A stretch of DNA of 64,000 bases, from positions 310,001-374,000 of the forward strand of contig JAOAGT010000002.1 in the NCBI GenBank assembly GCA_026415615.1, written 5' to 3'. The DNA comes from Thermoleophilia bacterium (GTDB lineage: Bacteria > Actinomycetota > Thermoleophilia > RBG-16-64-13). The translations under genes were made by a program, and so were the position numbers. Position 1 is the stretch's first letter; every line of letters begins with the position of its first letter. Below the pieces are notes generated by a model. The model was not told where the DNA came from. It worked only from the letters and a program-made list of their open reading frames with translations, and ran no database searches. Below are positions 43,451 to 52,017 of this stretch, in pieces.

Positions 43451-44244
43451 GAGCCGGCTTTAACTCTGCCGACGGGGATCACGTAGAGTGGCTTGATTTC
43501 GGTAGGGAGGTCAAGCGCGGCCTGGACTTGCTCGTCGGTAAAAGCTCCCACGGTAACTGCCCCGAGCCGCAGGGCGGTGGCTTGTAGGCAGAGGTTCTGC
43601 GCAGCGTGGCCTGCTTCCAAATGCACGTAACGCACGCCGCGCTCGCCGTACCTCTGCGTTGTCCGCTCATATACGGCGGCAATTACAAAGTTCACCGGAG
43701 CTCCTCCCACCCAGGCTTGGTTGAGACTAGCCTCTTGTAGCTTTGAGCGAAAATCTCCCTGTTTAACCAGCACTAGGCTGTGCTCCCGCGGGACGTAACG
43801 GTACACACCGCTGTCCAAGCCAGTCACCGTTCCTGCAACGACGTATACCTCGAGCGGATATGTACCGCCGGCGGACGGCGCCGCCCGGCCTCCTTGGGGT
43901 GAGGTAATGCCTTGCGTCGCCCACAACAGCTGAGAAACCTCGGCTAGAGTAAGTGGGGAGTCCGCGTATTCTCGGACCGAGCGGCGTCGCTGAATCGCCT
44001 CTTCTAGCGAGATGCTTCCCTTAAGAGACGGATCCGGGAGCTCGATCCGAACCGTGGTGTCGGTGCTGTCAGAGCTGCGCGGGACCGTGACGGCGCCCGA
44101 AACGTTTGCTGTTCCCGAAACGCTTGCTGTCGTGCTAGACCCAGAAGGAGCGGCCGCCTTCTGTGCGCATGAAAAGACCATCAGTGCGCCGACAGCCAAG
44201 GTGGCGGCTACCGCGAGGCCCACTCGTGCTATCCCCTGGGACAT
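43447..44244 (-). CDS. Exported SagB/ThcOx-type nitroreductase-fold dehydrogenase
   Basis: 265 residues with GGGAGGG before the ATG. A signal sequence ends VFSC (lipobox), then a Ser/Thr-rich linker to about 65. The nitroreductase-fold domain has IQRRRSVREYADSPLTLAEVSQLLWATQG, the FMN loop GGRAAPSAGGTYPLEVYVV, and YVHLEAGHAAQNLCLQATALRLG. These are the marks of the SagB family of FMN oxidases linked to peptide-azole formation. No cyclodehydratase gene is nearby and the enzyme seems lipid-anchored outside the cytoplasm, so a role in peptide tailoring is unlikely. The family also contains free-standing reductases. Confidence 0.88.
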   Translation of the reverse strand: MSQGIARVGLAVAATLAVGALMVFSCAQKAAAPSGSSTTASVSGTANVSGAVTVPRSSDSTDTTVRIELPDPSLKGSISLEEAIQRRRSVREYADSPLTLAEVSQLLWATQGITSPQGGRAAPSAGGTYPLEVYVVAGTVTGLDSGVYRYVPREHSLVLVKQGDFRSKLQEASLNQAWVGGAPVNFVIAAVYERTTQRYGERGVRYVHLEAGHAAQNLCLQATALRLGAVTVGAFTDEQVQAALDLPTEIKPLYVIPVGRVKAGS

Positions 44245-44339
44245 TGCTGCCCTCCCGCAGATGTAAAAGAATTATACTGATCTGGTTATGCGGCGTATCA
44301 TGCGTGTAGCTTTGCGAGGTTCTACTCGGAGGGCGCCAG

Positions 44340-45995
44340 GTGAGTCATTCGAGGTTTAGCAGATTAGCAGGCAAATTTGGCTTCGGAATTTATGCGCTAA
44401 CCCTGGCAGCGTTGTTAGTGACAGTAGCGCTCTCCTTCTTGCTGCTCGGAGGGCAAGGTTGCGGCTCTTCAGGGGTGGCTGAGGTAAAGCTGGACAGCGG
44501 TCCGGTAAGGGGAGTAGAGCAGGAGGCCAACGGCAAGAAGCTCTGGGTATTCAAAGGTATCCCTTACGCTGCGCCTCCTGTGGGCGACCTAAGGTGGAGG
44601 CCTCCCCAGCCTGTTAAGCCGTGGACAGAGGTCCGACTTTGCGACAAGTTTGGTCCCTCCTGTCCGCAGCCCTCGCAGTCTGGCACTTTCTACCTGGACG
44701 TTGGTCAAACAAATGAGGATTGTCTCTACCTAAATGTTTGGACTCCAGCCAAATCGCCCAAAGACCAGCTTCCCGTCATGGTTTGGATTCATGGTGGGAG
44801 TTTCGAAACTGGCTCTGGCTCCATGGCCGTCTACGACGGGGCTAACCTCGCCAGCCTGGGCGTGGTAGTGGTGACAATCAATTACCGGTTGGGGCCGCTT
44901 GGTTTTCTAGCTCACCCTGCGCTGTCCAGTGAGTCTCCCGAGGGTGTTTCGGGGAACTACGGTCTACTGGACCAGATTGCGGCGCTCAAATGGGTGCAGC
45001 GCAACATAGCTGGCTTTGGGGGAGATCCTAACCGGGTGACGGTGTTCGGGGAGTCGGCTGGGGCTATTAGCATTCTTGATTTGTTGGTGAGCCCTCTTGC
45101 TAAAGGGTTGTTCAGCGGCGCCATCTGCGAAAGTCCCATATTGCTGGATCAGGGTTTCGGTGTGACCACCACCGCTGTTTCCCTGTCGCATGCTGAGGCG
45201 GCGGGAGCGGATTTTGCGGCTGGGCTCGGTATCGATGCTTCGGGTAACCTACTTGCTCAGATGAGGCAAAAGACGCCGGATGAGCTTCTAGCAAGAGCGT
45301 CTGAATGGGCGGCCAAACGCGGGCTGCTCGACGAGGGCTTGGTATGGAAACCGGTGGCGGATGGCTTTGTTCTTCCCGAGCCGCCCACCAAGCTGTGGGC
45401 AGCTGGGGAACATCATCGCGTACCCCTCATCATTGGTACTACGGCCGACGAAGGCAACCTGTTTGTGTCGGGCGCCAAGGTTTCGGCTGAGGAATATGCT
45501 GCAAAGATGAAGGAGATTTTCGGGGAATTCGCTGAGGAAGCTCTCCGCATGTACCCGGCAAAAACTTCCGAAGATGTGCCGGGATCTTTTAGCAGGATGC
45601 TAACCGAGGTAGGATTTGCTTCCACTGCGCGTTTTGCAGCCCGCATGATGTGCGATGAGGCTTCTACCTACGTTTATCAGTTCACGCGCGTACCTCTGCA
45701 CAATCCCATGGGAGCGTTTCACGGTGTGGAGATACCGTATGTTTTTGGAACTATGGACATGTTCTCGGCTTTGGGCCAGATAGAACCAGTTGACCGCGAG
45801 CTTTCAAAGCAAATCATGGGCTACTGGACTCGGTTTGCGGCAAGTGGTGACCCGAATGGCGAGGATGCTCCGGCCTGGCCCCGGTATGATGCACAAACCG
45901 ACCAGCATCTCGAGCTTGGAGACACTATCAAAACAGGAGCGGGACTGCATAAGGCGGCCTGCGACTTTGCGGACAAGTTGAGGGGTCTCGAGTAG
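44340..45995 (+). CDS. Carboxylesterase type B, membrane-anchored
   Basis: 551 residues from GTG 44340 (GGAGGGCG upstream). An N-terminal hydrophobic segment (YALTLAALLVTVALSFLLLGG) ends near GCGSSG, suggesting a lipoprotein or signal anchor. The alpha/beta-hydrolase core is complete: GIPYAAPPVGDLRWRPP, EDCLYLNVWTP, oxyanion VWIHGGSFETGSG, nucleophile GESAGAISIL, Glu in TADEGNLFVSG and His in GAFHGVEIPYVFG. Carboxylesterases of this type hydrolyse esters such as those of aromatic carboxylic acids; substrate unknown. It is divergent from the nitroreductase and the two share a 95-bp region. Confidence 0.92.
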   Translation: MSHSRFSRLAGKFGFGIYALTLAALLVTVALSFLLLGGQGCGSSGVAEVKLDSGPVRGVEQEANGKKLWVFKGIPYAAPPVGDLRWRPPQPVKPWTEVRLCDKFGPSCPQPSQSGTFYLDVGQTNEDCLYLNVWTPAKSPKDQLPVMVWIHGGSFETGSGSMAVYDGANLASLGVVVVTINYRLGPLGFLAHPALSSESPEGVSGNYGLLDQIAALKWVQRNIAGFGGDPNRVTVFGESAGAISILDLLVSPLAKGLFSGAICESPILLDQGFGVTTTAVSLSHAEAAGADFAAGLGIDASGNLLAQMRQKTPDELLARASEWAAKRGLLDEGLVWKPVADGFVLPEPPTKLWAAGEHHRVPLIIGTTADEGNLFVSGAKVSAEEYAAKMKEIFGEFAEEALRMYPAKTSEDVPGSFSRMLTEVGFASTARFAARMMCDEASTYVYQFTRVPLHNPMGAFHGVEIPYVFGTMDMFSALGQIEPVDRELSKQIMGYWTRFAASGDPNGEDAPAWPRYDAQTDQHLELGDTIKTGAGLHKAACDFADKLRGLE

Positions 45996-46026
45996 TCGGT
46001 TCAACTGGGTGGGTAGGTTAGAGACG

Positions 46027-47787
46027 ATGAGCGCTCAAGAGCCATCCGGGCGCGACTCAGCACGCGCTGTTTGTGCTGCTCTCCATCACTCCTATCGAAG
46101 CCTACGCATGTATCCTCCCGGGCATCCCACACCTGAGCAGGCGTTCCAGACCCTGGTCGATGCCTTGACCTTGCATCTAGACCAGTTTGGACCGTTAGAA
46201 CTTGAGGTTCAAGAAACGCAGCTCGTGTATGAGGATGAGGATGTTTACTCGTTCCCCGGTAGCCGCGACAACCTCGCTTTCATTCTTTTTCGGGACGGAA
46301 TCAGGACGGTATCTTTGTTACCCGGCATGGAGGCGCGGGAGCTTCGGGCTCTTGTAGACTGCCTGGCCCAGGCGGAGACCCTGGCTGATTTGGAGCATGA
46401 CCTGGCCACTGCCCTATGGGAGCAGGATCTGCCTCACTTTGAGTACGAGGTAGTAGATCCTTTCATCAGTGGGGAATTGGATCTGCTCGAGGGAGTACTG
46501 GGAGAACTTGGCGAGACAGCAGCTGCAAGGCAGGCAGGTGCGGCAGCGGCTTTGGCGGTCGGCGAGACGGAGCCAACTACTGTGCCGGCCGACAGAGCAG
46601 ATTGGCAACCTGAGGACCTTGCCTCTGTTGAGGAAGCGCCAGACGGCAACCAGCCTTCAGGGGAAATCATGGAGCAAACCACCAGCGAGGTGTATGCAGA
46701 TTTCGCGGAAGTCTTGCTGGAAATTGTTGGCAGCAACGACGAAGAGACAAAAGGTGACGATCGTCTTACTAGCTCTCTAGCTGCGGCCTTGGGGGAGCTG
46801 CTTTCTCTTGGGGAACTGGACAAGGTGGAACTTGCAGTTGATCGCCTTGAAATGCTGGAGAAAGAGGGGTGTCAACCAGCCGGTTATGTGGGCCAAGTGG
46901 TTGCCCGGGCGCTTACACCTGGCCGAGTTGCCCTCTTGACGAGCTATGCCTTGCAGGAGGCCGGAACTAGAGGCGAGCGTGCCCGTCGGTTGCTGGAAAA
47001 GCTAAGGGTTTGGATTTACCCAGCGCTTCTTGAGGTGTTGTCCGAAGCTGAGGACAAAAGCGTGCGTCGCCTTATTCTGAACGTGCTTATGTCTGGGCAG
47101 GGAGTTCCTGCTGTCTACCTTGAGCCTCTTTTTCGGGATAAGCGCTGGTACGTGGTTAGGAATGCCGTGCATCTGGCTGTGGAATTGCAAAACCACGCGC
47201 TTCTTCCCCACTTTGAGCGTTTGCTCTCTCATTCTGATCCGCGGGTGCGCCGAGAAGTGGTGCGCGGTCTAAGCGCGCTGGGTGGGAGCAAGGCGGCGTC
47301 TCTTCTAGCCACTGCCCTGCGTGATGACGACGCCGGAGTGAGGACTTTGGCCGCTCGCGGTCTTGCCCGACACGGTGGCAGGGAGCACTACCCCATAGTG
47401 CTTGAGCAAGCTACGGCCAAGTCCCTGGACACACGCTCCCCCGAGGAAGTCGAGGAGATCCTTGTGGCGCTTGCCCGGCTTGGTGGTGAAACAGCAGTGC
47501 AGGTTCTAGACAAGCTCTGGAAACGGCGGCTTTTCGGGACTCGGCCGCTTGCAGTAAGGACCGCGGCGGTGCGCGCTTTGGCGCTGATTCCCGGACAGAG
47601 CGCGCGTAGATCACTGGAGGCCGCAAGAAGGTGCGGAGAGGCAGTCATCGAGCAGGCAGCTACTCAGGCCCTCAGCGATTTGTACGCTCTTGGATCAAGC
47701 AAACCTAGTGATGCGGGTAAGGATAATGCCGGCGTGAGTGGGGGCAGGGACGATAGGAGTGGGTGGGATGGACCAGGGTCCGAGTAG
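46027..47787 (+). CDS. HEAT-repeat protein coupled to the HD-GYP gene
   Basis: 586 residues from ATG 46027; a GTG at 46009 is possible. Cytoplasmic, no membrane segment. Residues 1-150 form an alpha/beta region (SYRSLRMYPPGHPTPEQAF, LELEVQETQLVYEDEDVY). An acidic linker runs about 160-245. The C-terminal 280 residues are HEAT repeats: KSVRRLILNVLMSGQ, DKRWYVVRNAVHLAVELQN, DPRVRREVVRGLSALGGSKAASLL and DDAGVRTLAARGLARHG. The next gene starts inside its 3' end (20 bp overlap) and shares a similar N-terminal domain with a TASYYDENN/YPPGHP-type opening, so the two likely work together. Confidence 0.85.
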   Translation: MSAQEPSGRDSARAVCAALHHSYRSLRMYPPGHPTPEQAFQTLVDALTLHLDQFGPLELEVQETQLVYEDEDVYSFPGSRDNLAFILFRDGIRTVSLLPGMEARELRALVDCLAQAETLADLEHDLATALWEQDLPHFEYEVVDPFISGELDLLEGVLGELGETAAARQAGAAAALAVGETEPTTVPADRADWQPEDLASVEEAPDGNQPSGEIMEQTTSEVYADFAEVLLEIVGSNDEETKGDDRLTSSLAAALGELLSLGELDKVELAVDRLEMLEKEGCQPAGYVGQVVARALTPGRVALLTSYALQEAGTRGERARRLLEKLRVWIYPALLEVLSEAEDKSVRRLILNVLMSGQGVPAVYLEPLFRDKRWYVVRNAVHLAVELQNHALLPHFERLLSHSDPRVRREVVRGLSALGGSKAASLLATALRDDDAGVRTLAARGLARHGGREHYPIVLEQATAKSLDTRSPEEVEEILVALARLGGETAVQVLDKLWKRRLFGTRPLAVRTAAVRALALIPGQSARRSLEAARRCGEAVIEQAATQALSDLYALGSSKPSDAGKDNAGVSGGRDDRSGWDGPGSE

Positions 47788-49225
47788 ACGGCTGGAAGAA
47801 AATCGTGGTCAGCAGCTTGCTCTGGCACTTGCGGCGGCTGCCCGCACGGCCAGCTACTATGACGAGAACAATGTGGTGCTGCAGCAGACAGTCTCTCGAC
47901 TCATGGAGGTCCTCGAGGAGTACTGGCAGGAGGAGGACGCTGTCACTCTTGGGATTCACAGTCACTCCGTTTTTGTGGACAGAGTGCGGGTTCCTGCGGC
48001 GATCTCGACTTACGAGCGGTTCTCCCTACTGGCTGATCTTTTTGAACGTTGGGGGATATCTCAGATAACGTTCAGTCATGGTCTGTCCCCGGAAGAGCTT
48101 GTAGTGGCTCTCAAACGACTTGCTCGCGCCGACCGTCCGACCGGCCAATCTCTTGAAGATCTCCTAGTGATGGCGGGAGTGGAACACATCGTGGTGGAAG
48201 AGGCGGTTCCGGAGGAGGAGGTCTTTCGTTCTCGGCGAGTGTTTCATAAAGCGGGGGCTGGTGTTATTCCTTTGGCCCCCGTTTTTGTGTATTCGGGCGC
48301 TGTCAAGCTAAGTATCGAGCTTGCGCGCATGGGAGGCCAGCTTGAACCCGGCTCTGTGAAGAGAGCTCGCCACGTGACGCAGTCTCTTGCAGATGAGATT
48401 CGGCGGGATCCAGGCGCCGTTTTGGCTCTGACTACGATCAAGGATTTTGACCGCTATCTGATTACCCACTCGATCAACGTTGCGGTGTTGTCTGCTCTCC
48501 TTGGTCAGCATCTTGGGCTAGACCGGGTTCGCTTGGGGGAGCTTTCATTGGCGGGCTTTCTTCATGACGCGGGTAAGCTGAGCGTCGATCAGGACATTCT
48601 GCAAAAGCCCAGTTCTCTAACCGAAGAAGAGCGGCGTGAGGTGCGACGTCATCCAATCTTGGCTGCCTGCTCCCTGCTTAGCGGCAAGCGTCTCACTCTG
48701 TCCGCTATGAGAGCAGTGGTGGTGGCCTTCGAGCATCATCTCAACTTCGACCTAAGCGGCTATCCGCCCGTGCGGTTTCGTGACCACGTATCGCTGTTTG
48801 GCAGAATTGTGGCGATTGCTGACCAGTTTGATGCTCTTACCACCGCTCGAGTTTACCGGCCCGTCAATCTGACTCCTCCCGAGGCTCTCAGGCACCTCAT
48901 GGAGAGGGCCGGAACGGCCCTAGATCCCGCGCTGGTGAGATTGTTCGTACGCGTAGTTGGTATTTACCCGCCAGGTACGGCTGTTCTTCTCACCAACGGT
49001 GAAAGAGGAGTGGTGTCTAAGCCACCCAGTCCGGGAGCTCCCTTGGATCGACCGTTTGTGCGGATACTCGTCGGTCCGGAACCCGGCATTGTGCGGGACC
49101 TTTCGCAAAGAAACGAAAGCGGCTTTGTTGTGAGTGTAGCTGGCGTTCTCAACCCTGAAAACCAGGGTCAAATTCCAGCAGTTGACCCTGCTCTGTTTTC
49201 AAAGCTGGCTACTTCGACCACCTGA
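47768..49225 (+). CDS. HD-GYP domain protein
   Basis: 485 residues from ATG 47768, overlapping the HEAT gene. Residues 1-165 resemble the N-terminal domain of the HEAT protein (ARTASYYDENNVVLQQTVSRL, TLGIHSHSVFVDRVRV). The HD-GYP part (about 230-420) keeps the metal ligands: THSINVAVLS, FLHDAGKLSVDQDIL, RRHPILAAC, FEHHLNFDLSGYPP and IADQFDALTT. The GYP region is shortened (DLSGYPP for DGSGYP). HD-GYP proteins hydrolyse cyclic di-GMP or related dinucleotides. The remaining C-terminus is a beta-rich tail. Its 3' end overlaps the convergent ferredoxin gene by 58 bp. Confidence 0.9.
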   Translation: MDQGPSRRLEENRGQQLALALAAAARTASYYDENNVVLQQTVSRLMEVLEEYWQEEDAVTLGIHSHSVFVDRVRVPAAISTYERFSLLADLFERWGISQITFSHGLSPEELVVALKRLARADRPTGQSLEDLLVMAGVEHIVVEEAVPEEEVFRSRRVFHKAGAGVIPLAPVFVYSGAVKLSIELARMGGQLEPGSVKRARHVTQSLADEIRRDPGAVLALTTIKDFDRYLITHSINVAVLSALLGQHLGLDRVRLGELSLAGFLHDAGKLSVDQDILQKPSSLTEEERREVRRHPILAACSLLSGKRLTLSAMRAVVVAFEHHLNFDLSGYPPVRFRDHVSLFGRIVAIADQFDALTTARVYRPVNLTPPEALRHLMERAGTALDPALVRLFVRVVGIYPPGTAVLLTNGERGVVSKPPSPGAPLDRPFVRILVGPEPGIVRDLSQRNESGFVVSVAGVLNPENQGQIPAVDPALFSKLATSTT

Positions 49226-49728
49226 CGCGCCACCCGTTTTCCAGTTTCAAAGCCAAGCTGATTGGGGTCGCCAAAGCGAAGCGCACCAGTCGGGCATACC
49301 CGTACGCAGGCAGGCTCCAGTCCGTTTTTCACCCGCACATGGCACAGATGACATTTCTGCATAGTCCCCGTCTTGCCATAGCGGGGCACCCCGAACGGAC
49401 AAGCCATGGAGCAGCCGTGGCAGCCAATGCAGAGATCTTGTTCCACTATGATGGCGCCGGTGGCAGCACTTTGTTTGATAGCTCCGGTGGGACAAGCCAA
49501 TAGGCAAGGAGCATCTGCGCAGTGAAAGCAAGCTAACGACACATACCTTATGCGCCATTCGGCGCCTGCTCTGGATTCCACGGTGTAGACCTGGCGCCAG
49601 AAGGCGGGACTCTCTTGGATTTCGAGGTCATTTTGATCCATGCATGCAACCGCGCAGGCGTAGCATCCCACGCAGGTTTCCGTATCGTGCTGGATGACAT
49701 AGTTTGTGTAGTATCCCCCGTTGCTCAT
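49168..49728 (-). CDS. Four-cluster ferredoxin subunit (DmsB/PsrB type)
   Basis: 186 residues. Sixteen cysteines form four 4Fe-4S sites: CVGCYACAVAC, CFHCADAPCLLACPTGAI, CIGCHGCSMACPFG and CHLCHVRVKNGLEPACVRVCPTGAL (sites 1 and 4 exchange ligands as in this family). Such subunits shuttle electrons from a molybdopterin subunit. The molybdopterin gene lies 33 bp upstream on the same strand. No membrane anchor subunit follows. The C-terminal 20 codons overlap the HD-GYP gene. Confidence 0.93.
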   Translation of the reverse strand: MSNGGYYTNYVIQHDTETCVGCYACAVACMDQNDLEIQESPAFWRQVYTVESRAGAEWRIRYVSLACFHCADAPCLLACPTGAIKQSAATGAIIVEQDLCIGCHGCSMACPFGVPRYGKTGTMQKCHLCHVRVKNGLEPACVRVCPTGALRFGDPNQLGFETGKRVARQVVEVASFENRAGSTAGI

Positions 49729-49761
49729 TTTGGCCCCTTTCCTCGGCCAGCATATCTCTAC

Positions 49762-52017
49762 TTAAGCTTGTTTCTCAGCTTCGCCTACATCTGTGGCTTC
49801 TGCCGGGCCAACCTTGCGCACCTGGCAGAGCAGAGCTTTGTATCCAGGAAAGCCAGAAATCGGGTCAAGGTAATCTGCGGGAATCAGGCTGTTGACGTCT
49901 GCTTCGGGATAGTCGTGGAACATGTGCACAGCTCCCGGATAGGCCATGTGGGTGACGTTTGCTGTGACCTTGATGGCCTCAAGCGGAGTCGAGATCTCGA
50001 TGAGATCGCCGGAAATAATCCCCAGTCTCTCGGCATCATGTGGATGAAGGTCAGCGGCCGCAGCGGGTCGCAGTGACCTAGTCCATGAGAGGCGGAAGGT
50101 CCGGGAATGGATAAACATGGGTAAACGGGTGCCGGTTCCAAGGATTAGCGGGTAGTGCACCGCCACCTCCGGAGTAGAAACAGGGCTCAGCGCTGGTTCC
50201 CGGTAAACCGGGAGCGGATCGTGTGCGGTTCGATCAGCGAATTTCTCAAGGAGCGACGAAACAAACTCTGCCTTTCCGCTTGGGGTGGCAAACCCGTAAT
50301 TCTCGTATTTCTTGAACTCCGTGGGCAGCGGGTTTGGCACAGCCATTCCCCCGGGGTGCTTCTTGAGCTCGGCCAGCGCAAGACCGCTTGGGGCAAGGAT
50401 CCAGTCTAGTGCGTTCTCGTAGGCGGTGGTGTAGTCTGGCGCTCCAATTGGCTGTGCCTGGCCTGGCAGCGTGTCTTGAGTGCTCTGGGAGGGATTGAGT
50501 AGGGGATCAACTAGACCTAACCGCGCCGCGAGAGCAAAGATGATGTCGATGTCTGGCCTCGACTCCCCCAGGGGCGGGATCACGGGCTGAGTAAAGACCA
50601 CGTACCGCTGTGGATAGGCCCGCAGTTCACTGCGTTCTACAGAGCTGCAAGCAGGGAGCACAATGTCTGCATACTTGGAAGTATCGGTGCCGAATAGGTC
50701 CACGTCCACAATGAACTCGAGCTTTTCCATCGCACGCAACAGGCGCGGGGGATCAGGCCACATCCGGTGGTTCAGGCCAAAGGCCACCAGTCCGCGCAAA
50801 GGGTAGGGCGTGTCGGTTTCAAGCTGCTCGGTGATAGCCATGGATTGAGCCTGATCAAACAGCTGGGCCCACAACGGGAATCGATCAGCGCCTATTCTGG
50901 GAGCCATTTCGCTCCAAGGGCGGGCTTGTGCAAATTCGTGCTCTCGGGTGACAAAACCTGCGCCAGAGACCTCAAGCCAGCTGGACGGTGCTACCACGTT
51001 GCCGCCGGGAATGTCAAAGTTGCCGGTGAGCGCAACCAGACATATTGCTGCCCGTTGGTTTTGTAGCCCGTTGGTGTTTTGCACCACAGGAGCTGCGCTG
51101 GTCATAAGGGCGGCCGGCCTGGTTGTGGCGTAAAGTCTTGCTGCTTCGGCTATTAGAGTAGCGGGAACGCCAGTGATGGTCTCGGCGGTATGCGGAGGAA
51201 ACTGCGCCACGTAGGCTCTGAACTCCTCAAAGCCCCGTGTCCACCGGGCCACGAACTCTTGGTCGTACAGTCCTTCTTCGATAATCACGTGGGCCATTGC
51301 TAAAGCCAACGCCCCGTCCGTGCCCGGCCTTAGTCTAAGGTGCAGATCTGCCAGCGCCGCCGTGGGGGAAAGCCGGGGATCTACCACAATCAGCTTGACG
51401 CCCCTGTCTCGGGCTTCCTTTATTCCCCGGGCCGAGAGAGGCCGGGAGTGGGCGGGGTTACTTGTCCAGATGACTAAGCATCGTGTTGTGGGTAGGTCGG
51501 GCGACCCCATATGACCGAACACGAGCTGCCAGGCCATGGCCATAGCTGTAAAGCAGGTACTTGATTCAGTGCAGAGATTTGGAGACCCGAATTGGTGGGC
51601 CAGGCGTTTGAGGAACGGACGAGGGTGTTTTGGATAGCCGCAGTAGAAGATCACCGACTCAGGACCATAGGAGTCGCGCAGTCTGAGTAGGTTCTCGGCA
51701 ACTGTGCTAAGTGCCTCGTCCCAAGAAATCGGTGTCATTTTGCCGGACCCCCGGGGCCCAACTCGCTTAAGCGGGCGCAGTAGGCGGTCCTTGTGATAAA
51801 CCCACTGCCTCTGTGCTGCGCCCTTAGCACACAGCGTGCCCCGGTTTTGCGGGTGCTCCCGTGAGCCTTCGACCTTAATGATTCGGCCATCTTTGACGTA
51901 GCAGTCAAGACCGCATTGGGTAGTGGGGTCACAGATAGTGCAGATGGACTTGCGGATTTCGATGCCTGTTTCAGGTCTAGGTATCTTGGCGGCGATCAAA
52001 GAGTCAATGTCGGCCAT
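49762..52017 (-). CDS. Molybdopterin oxidoreductase catalytic subunit
   Basis: 751 residues from ATG 52017 (ACGGAGGTAAC upstream). No Tat signal, so cytoplasmic. The N-terminal cluster motif is CTICDPTTQCGLDCYV...TLCAKG, followed by RVGPRGSGKMTPISWDEAL and the active-site loop NLCTESSTCFTAMAMAW, where Cys (STCFTA) is the presumed Mo or W ligand. The later parts include VDPRLSPTA, TGNFDIPGGN and a C-terminal aspartate-decarboxylase-like barrel (LILGTGTRLPMFIHSRTF). It belongs to the DMSO reductase superfamily, in a group seen in Desulfitobacterium- and Eggerthella-type anaerobes. The substrate is not known. It overlaps the FAD protein gene by 22 bp. Confidence 0.93.
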   Translation of the reverse strand: MADIDSLIAAKIPRPETGIEIRKSICTICDPTTQCGLDCYVKDGRIIKVEGSREHPQNRGTLCAKGAAQRQWVYHKDRLLRPLKRVGPRGSGKMTPISWDEALSTVAENLLRLRDSYGPESVIFYCGYPKHPRPFLKRLAHQFGSPNLCTESSTCFTAMAMAWQLVFGHMGSPDLPTTRCLVIWTSNPAHSRPLSARGIKEARDRGVKLIVVDPRLSPTAALADLHLRLRPGTDGALALAMAHVIIEEGLYDQEFVARWTRGFEEFRAYVAQFPPHTAETITGVPATLIAEAARLYATTRPAALMTSAAPVVQNTNGLQNQRAAICLVALTGNFDIPGGNVVAPSSWLEVSGAGFVTREHEFAQARPWSEMAPRIGADRFPLWAQLFDQAQSMAITEQLETDTPYPLRGLVAFGLNHRMWPDPPRLLRAMEKLEFIVDVDLFGTDTSKYADIVLPACSSVERSELRAYPQRYVVFTQPVIPPLGESRPDIDIIFALAARLGLVDPLLNPSQSTQDTLPGQAQPIGAPDYTTAYENALDWILAPSGLALAELKKHPGGMAVPNPLPTEFKKYENYGFATPSGKAEFVSSLLEKFADRTAHDPLPVYREPALSPVSTPEVAVHYPLILGTGTRLPMFIHSRTFRLSWTRSLRPAAAADLHPHDAERLGIISGDLIEISTPLEAIKVTANVTHMAYPGAVHMFHDYPEADVNSLIPADYLDPISGFPGYKALLCQVRKVGPAEATDVGEAEKQA

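Noticed and set aside
49762-52017. Selenocysteine at the Mo active site
   Set aside because: The ligand position is a Cys codon (STCFTA) and no in-frame TGA or SECIS-like hairpin interrupts the gene.
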